Positions 29,582 to 35,137 of a DNA stretch of 35,137 nucleotides are shown here, piece by piece. The DNA is taken from the NCBI GenBank assembly GCA_002493325.1, contig DKYL01000050.1, positions 1-35,137 of the forward strand. Reading direction: 5' to 3'. The notes under the pieces are model-generated. The model did no database searches. It worked only from the letters and a program-made list of their open reading frames with translations, and was not told the origin of the DNA. The DNA comes from Ruminococcaceae bacterium UBA7101 (GTDB lineage Bacteria; Bacillota; Clostridia; Oscillospirales; Acutalibacteraceae). Position 1 is the first letter of the stretch. Every line of letters begins with the position of its first letter. The translations under genes and the position numbers were made by a program.

Positions 29582-30466
29582 TTATTCAGCAGCCTTTGCA
29601 GCCGCCTCTTTTTCAGCTCTGCGGGCTGCTCTTTTCTTTTTAGCCTTATAGCCCATAAGCTTATCGAGATGCTCGTCAGGTGTTACACAAGTACCGAGTG
29701 TAACTGTGTTCCTGCCGTAAATTCCGTGGAAATCTGAGCCGCCTGTTAAAAGGAGCTTATGCTTTTTGCAAAGCTTGCTGATTTCCTCAATATTTTCATC
29801 AGTGGCAGACGGATGCCAAACCTCAACACCGTCAAGACCCATTTCAATATATTTTTCAAGCTCGGGGATATTGTTATATTTATACGGATGTGCCAGAACA
29901 GCTATACCGCCTGCACCATGGATTTCATTAATAACCTCTTCAACAGAAGGATACTTGATTGGTGCGAGAAGATTAGTTGAGCTTTCAGGCGAAAACAGTG
30001 CGTCATAAAGCTCACCATAAATTTTATTGGTATAGCCTGCATCCATAAGTGCATGCATAATATGCTGTTTAAAAAGATTAGTAGAGCCTGAAGCATGACC
30101 CACTATAAAATCATTTGATACAGGAAAACGTGCTGCAACCTTCAGCATCATAATCTGTCCTGCTCTTTTTCTTGCAACAGAGGTGCGCTTGCAGATACCC
30201 TCAAGCCTGTCAGGCTTTTCAGCCAAATAGCTGATAATATGTACTCTTTTACCCGCCTCATTGTCAAAAGCTGAAATTTCAACTCCCGGAATAACAGTAA
30301 TGCCGTATCTTTTACCGATAACCTGACCCCTTACTGTACCTGCAAGGCAGTCATGGTCTGTTATGGCAATAGTATTAATTCCGCTTTTCTGAGCAATAAC
30401 GATTAAATCCTCAATTCCGACTGAACCGTCGCTGAGTTTGGTATGACAATGTAAATCTGCTGCCAT
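29582..30466 (-). CDS. PHP-domain phosphoesterase (RNase AM/YciV-like)
   Basis: This 294-residue protein has the four PHP metal motifs: DLHCHTKLSDG, AITDHDCLAG, IPGVEISAF plus AVLAHPYKYNN, and GGSDFHG. It matches the family of 3',5'-nucleoside bisphosphate phosphatases and 5'-3' exoribonuclease AM (TrpH/YciV), which acts on small RNAs and rRNA 5' ends in E. coli. The C-terminal tail (AKKKRAARRAEKEAAAKAAE) is strongly basic and Ala-rich, an unusual extension that could bind nucleic acid. I chose the ATG at 30466: AAGGAGA lies about 10 bases upstream and would be inside the longer frame from 30487. It has its own promoter about 90 bases upstream. Confidence 0.88.
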   Translation of the reverse strand: MAADLHCHTKLSDGSVGIEDLIVIAQKSGINTIAITDHDCLAGTVRGQVIGKRYGITVIPGVEISAFDNEAGKRVHIISYLAEKPDRLEGICKRTSVARKRAGQIMMLKVAARFPVSNDFIVGHASGSTNLFKQHIMHALMDAGYTNKIYGELYDALFSPESSTNLLAPIKYPSVEEVINEIHGAGGIAVLAHPYKYNNIPELEKYIEMGLDGVEVWHPSATDENIEEISKLCKKHKLLLTGGSDFHGIYGRNTVTLGTCVTPDEHLDKLMGYKAKKKRAARRAEKEAAAKAAE

Positions 30467-30517
30467 AATTTTGTTATCTCCTTTCAAAAATCGGTGGGAT
30501 TATGCTTAAATTTCATC

Positions 30518-30583
30518 AGTGAGCCGTCACTCACTAAAAATAAATACCATATTAATAATAGCATTAAAAACCAACTTTTTCAA
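30518..30583 (-). promoter_or_regulatory. Promoter and leader of the PHP gene
   Basis: On the minus strand TTGAAA (30583-30578), 17-base spacer, TATTAT (30560-30555). The leader holds a small hairpin (AGTGAG/CTCACT, 30518-30523 and 30530-30535). Upstream, AGTACATT occurs twice about 10 bases apart (30591-30608), possibly an operator. The rest of 30584-30651 is AT-rich with a weak maf-end hairpin (30635-30667) and no gene. Confidence 0.6.
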
Positions 30584-30651
30584 GAGAAAAAAGTACATTT
30601 TAGTACATTGTATAAAAAAATGTCCAATAAAGATGAATAAATATTATTTTT

Positions 30652-31185
30652 CTACAAATATTTATTCAATTTGCTAATCGGCAAACCAACCACGTTAAAA
30701 TAGTCACCGTCTATTTTTTCTACAAGAAGCGAGCCCTTTCCCTGTATGCCGTAAGCCCCTGCTTTATCGTCACATTCACCTGTTGCAACATAGGAATAAA
30801 TCTCATCATCCGTTAAATCAAAAAATTTAACCTTTGTTTCGACAGAGAAGGTAACGCTCTGTTCAGGCTTGATAACCGTTACGCCTGTGAACACACTGTG
30901 GCATTTTCCGCTAAGGCTTTTAAGCATTTCGGCTGCCTGCACTCTGTCGGCAGGCTTGCCGAGAATTTTGCTGTCAACCGCAACAACCGTATCAGCACCT
31001 ATAACGGTATCTATGCCATTATTAAACGGCTCTGCCTTAATTTTTGACAGGTGCAGGACAGCCTCCTGCGGTGATATTCCCTCAGGCAGAGTTTCGTCAA
31101 CATCTGCACTTTTTATTTCAAAATCTGTTGTGATAAGGGATAAAAGCTCCCTGCGTCTTGGCGATTTGGATGCAAGAATCAGCAT
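30652..31185 (-). CDS. maf: Maf-family nucleotide pyrophosphatase
   Basis: This 177-residue house-cleaning enzyme hydrolyses non-canonical or modified nucleoside triphosphates (dTTP, UTP or methylated bases in known members). Family motifs are LASKSPRRRELL at the N-terminus, ADVDET, KAE, GADTVVAVDSKILGKP and the end segment GAYGIQGKGSLLVEKIDGDYFNVVGLP. Its ATG overlaps the U32-gene stop (TAATG), so the two are coupled. It is the last gene of zapA-U32-maf. The symbol follows common use; the preferred nucleotide is not evident. Confidence 0.95.
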   Translation of the reverse strand: MLILASKSPRRRELLSLITTDFEIKSADVDETLPEGISPQEAVLHLSKIKAEPFNNGIDTVIGADTVVAVDSKILGKPADRVQAAEMLKSLSGKCHSVFTGVTVIKPEQSVTFSVETKVKFFDLTDDEIYSYVATGECDDKAGAYGIQGKGSLLVEKIDGDYFNVVGLPISKLNKYL

Positions 31186-33185
31186 TACAATGTACCTCTC
31201 TGATATAGTCCTCTTGTATATTTAAAATCAGGCTTTCCGCCTTTTTTATACAATTCAATAATATGACTGACCTCATCAGCCGTTTCGGTTGAAAAATAAA
31301 AATGAACGAAATCCGTTTTAACCTCTCTGAGTCTGTCGAGCATATAAATCGGATGTGTGTTCAGCATTTCAACACAAGGGTATTTTGAGCAAAGCACCTC
31401 AAATTCATAGCCTTTTCTGTCAGTCAGCTTACCCTGCCTTGCACATTCATAACAGCCAATGCTGTTTTTTATCGGGCAGTTTCTTGTTAGCATTAACGGC
31501 ATTTTGCCATAAACAATTATGCCTGTGTTCTCGGCATTGATTTTGTTCGCCTGCTCTAAGGTCAACTCGAATGACAATAACGGATGATTAATCAGCTTTG
31601 CACTTTCACTGTTATAAATATTCAGACCAAAGTCACCGAACACCTCAAAGCCCATTTCTTTTGCAAGAGTATAGCTGCCGATATTCCCACAAAGCGCTTT
31701 TGTAACGCCTGCTTTTTTCAGTTTGGTTAGCTGTTTTTTTATCTCATCCTCAATACCAAACAAGCCCCTCGGCAGAACAACACCTGCACGATTGTCAATA
31801 AAATCCTCAAGACTGCTGTCAAGCGGTATAAAAACAGTTTTAAAGGGATGCCTGTCGGGAATCTGCTCTGCCGATTTGAAGGATGCGTTAGCATAAAGCA
31901 CCTCATTTTTATCTGCAGGCACAGGCTTTGCCAAAGGCTTCGCCTCAATAACAATTTCATCCTGCTTTTCTATTTCTTCAACAGCTTTTCGTCTTAATTC
32001 ATTGATTTTCGACACAGGCAGAATTAAACCGTCATCAAGGATAATCTCAATATGATTTGCATAGAACTGTGTACCGCCAAGCTTGGACAGTCTTGATAAA
32101 AGCGCGTCCTCCGTCATAGGCTTATGGATTGCCGTTTCAGGTATATCACCGATAATGGTAACGATTTTGCCCATAGCTGACGCGGTTAACTGACAAGGCT
32201 TATCGTCAAGACAGGTGAATTTAATATCCATTGGCAAAAGCGGATTTTCATTATCATAATTATGGCTAATGTCTTTAAGTACATCCCTGGCAGAAACAAC
32301 ATCCTCCTTCTGCCTTGTACCGAACATATCGGCACCGAGCTTAGCTGTAAAATAGCCGTCAGTAAAGCCGCTGCGTGAAAAAACACTTTTAAGCCTATGG
32401 CTGTCATTATTTGAGTAACTGCCGTCAATGGCATTTTTAACTGCTGTGACTGCCGCACTTACATATTCAGGACGTTTCATCCTGCCCTCAATTTTCAGTG
32501 AAACAATTCCGTCAAGCTCGCTGAGATGTTCAATCAAACTCAAATCCTTGAGAGAAAGGGCACATTCATTTTTATCTCCCTTAGCAGTAAAGGGCAGACG
32601 GCAGGGCTGGGCGCACAGACCTCTGTTGCCGCTTCGTGAGCCGATAACAGAAGATAGATAGCATTGACCCGAAACACACATACAAAGTGCACCGTGCACA
32701 AACATTTCAAGCTCCAAATTGGTGCTCTGTCTGATTTCCTTAATTTCATCAAGGCTCATTTCTCTCGGCAGAACAATGCGTGAAAAGCCCATTTCCTCTG
32801 CCGCCTTTGCACCTGCAGGAGTCATAATGCTCATTTGCGTTGAGCCGTGCAGCCTTGCCTGCGGAAAATGCTCCCTTATCATTTTTGCAATGCCGATGTC
32901 CTGAATAATAAATGCATCAACACCTGCCTCCAATGATTTTTTAACAGTATCGTAGGCAAGCTCCCATTCATTATCACTGATTAAAATATTTAAGGTTAAG
33001 TAAGCCTTAACCCCTCTTTTGTGGCAGTAGTCAACCGCCGTTTTTAATTCATCATAATCAAAATTGCCGGCATTGCGGCGGGCGTTAAAGGCTTTCACTC
33101 CAAGGTAAACACCGTTAGCACCACTGCGAACACCGGCAATTAAGGACTCCATACCGCCGGCAGGAGCCAAAATTTCAAAATTCAT
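31185..33185 (-). CDS. U32-family protein (RlhA/TrhP-like RNA hydroxylation, long form with DUF3656)
   Basis: This 666-residue protein belongs to peptidase family U32. The N-terminal half has ILAPAGGMESLIAGVRSGANGVYLG, the HGSTQMS strand, VLPREMSL, the signature LEMFVHGALCMCVSGQCYLS and GNRGLCAQPCR, whose Cys residues are expected to hold an iron-sulfur cluster. KIEGRMKRPEYV follows. The C-terminal half includes a DUF3656-type insert and a late Cys set (RNCPIKNSIGCYECA...CSKYPC). Relatives RlhA and TrhP hydroxylate 23S rRNA C2501 and tRNA wobble uridine using prephenate; the long form is closest to RlhA. It sits 15 bases after zapA and overlaps maf by one base. Confidence 0.88.
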   Translation of the reverse strand: MNFEILAPAGGMESLIAGVRSGANGVYLGVKAFNARRNAGNFDYDELKTAVDYCHKRGVKAYLTLNILISDNEWELAYDTVKKSLEAGVDAFIIQDIGIAKMIREHFPQARLHGSTQMSIMTPAGAKAAEEMGFSRIVLPREMSLDEIKEIRQSTNLELEMFVHGALCMCVSGQCYLSSVIGSRSGNRGLCAQPCRLPFTAKGDKNECALSLKDLSLIEHLSELDGIVSLKIEGRMKRPEYVSAAVTAVKNAIDGSYSNNDSHRLKSVFSRSGFTDGYFTAKLGADMFGTRQKEDVVSARDVLKDISHNYDNENPLLPMDIKFTCLDDKPCQLTASAMGKIVTIIGDIPETAIHKPMTEDALLSRLSKLGGTQFYANHIEIILDDGLILPVSKINELRRKAVEEIEKQDEIVIEAKPLAKPVPADKNEVLYANASFKSAEQIPDRHPFKTVFIPLDSSLEDFIDNRAGVVLPRGLFGIEDEIKKQLTKLKKAGVTKALCGNIGSYTLAKEMGFEVFGDFGLNIYNSESAKLINHPLLSFELTLEQANKINAENTGIIVYGKMPLMLTRNCPIKNSIGCYECARQGKLTDRKGYEFEVLCSKYPCVEMLNTHPIYMLDRLREVKTDFVHFYFSTETADEVSHIIELYKKGGKPDFKYTRGLYQRGTL

Positions 33186-33200
33186 ATATCCCTGTTAATC

Positions 33201-33551
33201 CTATTTGTTTGCAAGCTTGTTTCTTAAATCGGAGATTTCTCTGTTCAGGCGCTCAACCTCACGTCTTGCAACCTCAACCTCCATTCTGGCTCTGGCACTT
33301 TCCTCAAGGTAATCCTTAATCTGCACTCTTAAATTATCACTTGATGCAGAAGCCTTTTTGCAGGCATCTGCCTGATCAAGAGCCACAAGCACAGCCGCCT
33401 GTGTCATGGACAGTGAAGTGTTTGAATTGCATATGGAGCGGATTTCGCTGTTAATCTGTTCAGCCAGATTTTCTACATATTCAGGGTCATCCTCTGTAAC
33501 GATAGTGTATGATGCACCGCCGATTTTAACCTGAACTCTGTTTTTATTCAT
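33201..33551 (-). CDS. zapA: Cell division protein ZapA
   Basis: This 116-residue FtsZ-ring stabiliser has the N-terminal globular domain RVQVKIGGASYTIVTEDDPEYVENLAEQINSEI and MTQAAVLVALDQADACKK, then a C-terminal coiled coil (about residues 68-115, EARRE-type heptads ARMEVEVARREVERLNREISDLRNKL). It cross-links FtsZ filaments at midcell. The start is preceded by GAGGGTGTAACT. It leads the operon with the U32 gene and maf, an arrangement often seen in Clostridia. Confidence 0.93.
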   Translation of the reverse strand: MNKNRVQVKIGGASYTIVTEDDPEYVENLAEQINSEIRSICNSNTSLSMTQAAVLVALDQADACKKASASSDNLRVQIKDYLEESARARMEVEVARREVERLNREISDLRNKLANK

Positions 33552-33592
33552 AGTTACACCCTCAAATTCATCGACAAATTTTTGCTTATTTC

Positions 33593-33621
33593 AGTATAAC
33601 AGTAAAAAATAAAATTGTCAA
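33593..33621 (-). promoter_or_regulatory. Promoter of the zapA operon
   Basis: On the minus strand TTGACA (33621-33616), 17-base spacer, TATACT (33598-33593), about 42 bases before the ATG. Confidence 0.8.
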
Positions 33622-33657
33622 TGTGATTACATATTAGTATTATAAATAATTTTCATA

Positions 33658-33695
33658 TAATTAAACAAAACCCACGAACAAAATGTTCGTGGGTT
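33658..33695 (-). terminator. Terminator of the PadR operon
   Basis: A 12-bp stem AACCCACGAACA/TGTTCGTGGGTT (33669-33680, 33684-33695) with an AAA loop. On the minus strand it is followed by TTGTTTAATT. Confidence 0.85.
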
Positions 33696-33702
33696 AATCT
33701 TT

Positions 33703-34170
33703 TTATGAACAAACGCCTGTGTTGCTGCAGGTAATCGTCAGTGTTTTGTTGACTGTTTTAACAGGAACACCTAACACATATTTCTTAACCGTAAAAGTGC
33801 CTGTTGCTTTATTGCCGCTTTTTGACGGAACTGCTGATGTCACCTTCCATGCATCATTATATATTGTATAGGATGTCTTGGCACTTGTGCAGGTAGCCGA
33901 GCTTCCTGTGTAACTGAATGTAGCATCCAATCTGACAGTCCATTCTTTGACGTTATTACTGTTATAAAAATGTGACACCTTGTATGAGCTTGCTGTCTGT
34001 GCCGCAAAGGTGGTAATTGTGTTTTCCGACAACTCAGTAACCATATAACTGCCGTCATCAAAGTACTCAACATAGCTGTCTGTCACAATTTCATCATTTG
34101 CTAATGCCGTGTTCGGACATAAAACAGCAATCATTAATATTACTGATAATAAAGATATTAATTTTCTCAT
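33703..34170 (-). CDS. Small secreted protein of the PadR operon (unknown function)
   Basis: This 155-residue protein has a clear signal peptide (MRKLISLLSVILMIAVLC, cleavage after TALA). The mature part of about 130 residues is Thr/Ser/Tyr-rich and beta-like (SSYKVSHFYNSNNVKEWTVRL, ATFSYTGSSATC, KATGTFTVKKYVLGVPVKT). Three Cys, at CTSAK, ITCSNTG and VCS, may include one disulfide. I recognise no family. Stretches such as FSYTGSSATC and WKVTSAVPSKSG suggest an Ig-like or adhesin-type strand fold. It starts 13 bases after the HAAS-type gene and is the last gene of the operon, so its expression should follow PadR. Confidence 0.8.
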   Translation of the reverse strand: MRKLISLLSVILMIAVLCPNTALANDEIVTDSYVEYFDDGSYMVTELSENTITTFAAQTASSYKVSHFYNSNNVKEWTVRLDATFSYTGSSATCTSAKTSYTIYNDAWKVTSAVPSKSGNKATGTFTVKKYVLGVPVKTVNKTLTITCSNTGVCS

Positions 34171-34182
34171 TTTATTCTTCCT

Positions 34183-34569
34183 TTATACTGTTTCCACGCT
34201 AATCGTTTCACCATCAAATTCAGTAACTATGTATCCGCCACTGGAATCAATAACAGCAACAGTCACACCAACTGCCCAAATCATTAGAGCAATCGCCGCT
34301 GTTACGGCTAACGTTCTGCCAAAATTCATACGTCTTTTAATCTTTTTTAAATCTGCATTCTCCAGAAAAGAACGTGAAATTTTTTCAGGCTCACCGAATC
34401 GGTCACGGATATCATCCATAGTGACATCTTCCTTTTCATCAACAAAATCATTGATGTCATTCTTCAGATCCTTCAAAAATTTTTGCCTTGTCCGCCAGTC
34501 GCAGATTAAATAAGACTTTACACTAACTATATACCTTTTAATTTCCCTGTTCAATGTCTTGTGCCTCAT
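34183..34569 (-). CDS. HAAS/DUF1700-like membrane protein paired with PadR
   Basis: This 128-residue protein has a soluble N-terminal helical domain (about residues 20-75: RTRQKFLKDLKNDINDFVDEK, VTMDDIRDRFGEPEKISRSFLE) that looks like the HAAS/DUF1700 signalling domain. One membrane segment follows (about 84-107, RTLAVTAAIALMIWAVGVTVAVI) and a short outer tail with GGYIVTEFDGETISVETV. The outer tail resembles the YMVTEL...TITTF stretch of the secreted protein downstream. HAAS-domain proteins are typically next to PadR regulators, as here. Its ATG overlaps the padR stop (ATGA). It may sense an envelope condition and signal to PadR (inference). Confidence 0.78.
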   Translation of the reverse strand: MRHKTLNREIKRYIVSVKSYLICDWRTRQKFLKDLKNDINDFVDEKEDVTMDDIRDRFGEPEKISRSFLENADLKKIKRRMNFGRTLAVTAAIALMIWAVGVTVAVIDSSGGYIVTEFDGETISVETV

Positions 34570-34913
34570 ATGCTGTCATCTCCGATTCTGTCAAGAATTT
34601 TGTTGATACTGTCAGTAACAGAATCATAGTCAGCAAGGATTTCCTTGTAATACGCTCTTCCCGTATCCTCCAGATGATAATATCTTCTTGTTCTGCGTCT
34701 GCCGACCTGCTGAGTGTAATCACTGATATAGCCTGCCTCAGTCAGTCTGTAAAGTATAGGGTATAAAGACCCTTCCAGCATCGTATACACACCACCGCTT
34801 TTTTCGGCAAAAGCCTGTGTAATCTGATAGCCGTAAAGATCCTCCTTACTAAGCAGATAAAGAACCAGCATTTCTGCTGTTCCACGTTTGAAATTGTCAA
34901 CCGTCTGACCCAT
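34566..34913 (-). CDS. PadR-family transcriptional regulator
   Basis: This 115-residue PadR-type winged helix protein reads FKRGTAEMLVLYLLSKEDLYGYQITQAFAEKSGGVYTMLEGSLYPILYRLTEAGYI, then QQVGRRRTRRYYHLEDTGRAYY and a C-terminal dimer helix. The YGYQI, EGSLYPxLxRLxxxG and RKYYxLTxxG-type motifs are diagnostic. I chose the ATG at 34913: GGTGA lies 5 bases before it and the family starts near MGQTVDNF. ATG 34925 is an alternative. The frame from 35033 crosses the promoter and is rejected. A PadR box overlies the -10, so it should repress its own operon. Confidence 0.93.
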   Translation of the reverse strand: MGQTVDNFKRGTAEMLVLYLLSKEDLYGYQITQAFAEKSGGVYTMLEGSLYPILYRLTEAGYISDYTQQVGRRRTRRYYHLEDTGRAYYKEILADYDSVTDSINKILDRIGDDSI

Positions 34914-34938
34914 ACTACTCACCATCTTCGTTAGTCCT

Positions 34939-34972
34939 ATGTATTGTAGCACATATATAGTTTTTGTGTAAA
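34939..34972 (-). promoter_or_regulatory. Promoter and PadR-type operator of the PadR operon
   Basis: On the minus strand TTTACA (34972-34967), 18-base spacer, TACAAT (34948-34943). The palindromic PadR box ATGT-N8-ACAT at 34939-34954 covers the -10 exactly. Confidence 0.75.
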
Positions 34973-34994
34973 TACTTTTCCGGCAAATATATTG

Positions 34995-35137
34995 TTGACA
35001 AATAATATTATTTATGTTATCGTAGAATTGCAACTAATAATGTCTAATAAAATTATGAAACAGGGAGTGATTTAATGCTAAAAAAATGATAATGAATTTA
35101 TTTTAATAATTAATTCATTAGAGAAGTCAGGAACAAA
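34995..35137 (+). other. Window edge: possible promoter, no gene supported
   Basis: TTGACA (34995-35000), 17 bases, TATCGT is a weak plus-strand promoter. GGGAGTGAT then ATG at 35075 opens only MLKK before TGA. The rest is AT-rich; the next gene is presumably beyond the window. Confidence 0.3.

Noticed and set aside
30591..30608. Direct AGTACATT repeat as a regulator site for the PHP gene.
   Set aside because: Just two short AT-rich copies upstream of the -35; could be chance. Mentioned in the promoter entry only.
35075..35089. Gene start at the right edge (ATG with a GGGAGTGAT site).
   Set aside because: Reads only four codons before TGA; shifting frame gives no longer frame, so nothing can be supported.

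Overview
The window looks like chromosome from a low-to-moderate GC Gram-positive of the class Clostridia, probably a gut Ruminococcaceae/Oscillospiraceae relative. That placement is an inference. It rests on strong AGGAGG-type ribosome binding sites, sigma-A promoters (TTGACA-N17-TATAAT), a CIRCE element, a RibU/FMN-riboswitch unit, a stand-alone AICAR transformylase, ZapA next to a U32 protein and Maf, and 20-residue choline-binding-type wall repeats. TAG, TAA and TGA are all used as ordinary stops. No rRNA, tRNA or CRISPR array was seen.

Layout. 1-4.2 kb: comM and a LUD-domain gene on the minus strand, divergent from pgcA through two promoters that share -35 bases; a 31-residue membrane peptide follows pgcA. 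4.2-8.3 kb: an AT-rich accessory island holding a decayed secreted cysteine peptidase with wall-binding repeats, then three tandem paralogous single-pass membrane proteins; two transcription units here share an unusual promoter-like element. 8.3-10.5 kb: a membrane-attached XRE regulator, a YdcF-family protein and trmO. 10.5-15.3 kb: a P1B metal ATPase, a DUF421 protein, a short CDF transporter with manganese-type metal motifs and a membrane-anchored phosphoesterase. 15.3-17.2 kb: FMN riboswitch-ribU and fba. 17.2-19.8 kb: a small XRE/EYEHY divergent gene pair, then a three-gene operon of two ATP-grasp ligases and a membrane protein. 19.8-23.6 kb: AICAR transformylase, a small Cys protein, a patatin-like protein and purA. 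23.7-25.8 kb: a GH28-like protein, a SecB-like protein and a broken REP-associated transposase containing a REP hairpin. 25.8-26.5 kb: a second XRE/EYEHY pair. 26.5-35 kb: GDPD phosphodiesterase, CIRCE-controlled htpG, a PHP phosphoesterase, the zapA-U32-maf operon and a PadR-HAAS-secreted protein operon.

The strongest candidate for something undescribed is the XRE/EYEHY module. It occurs twice about 8.5 kb apart. Both copies have divergent genes, a small-protein promoter TTGACA-N17-TA(T/G)AAT with an inverted repeat in its spacer, a second inverted repeat just upstream of an extended -10 promoter for the regulator, the same 6-4-6 repeat geometry, and a CCCCTTGCA terminator behind the regulator. 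The half-sites differ between copies (ACATAA versus AAGTAA), as expected for two insulated autoregulatory circuits. The second candidate is the tandem membrane-protein family beside the dead peptidase, whose signal peptides and C-terminal anchors are conserved at DNA level while the ectodomains diverge.

All family assignments come from reading motifs; no database search was possible.
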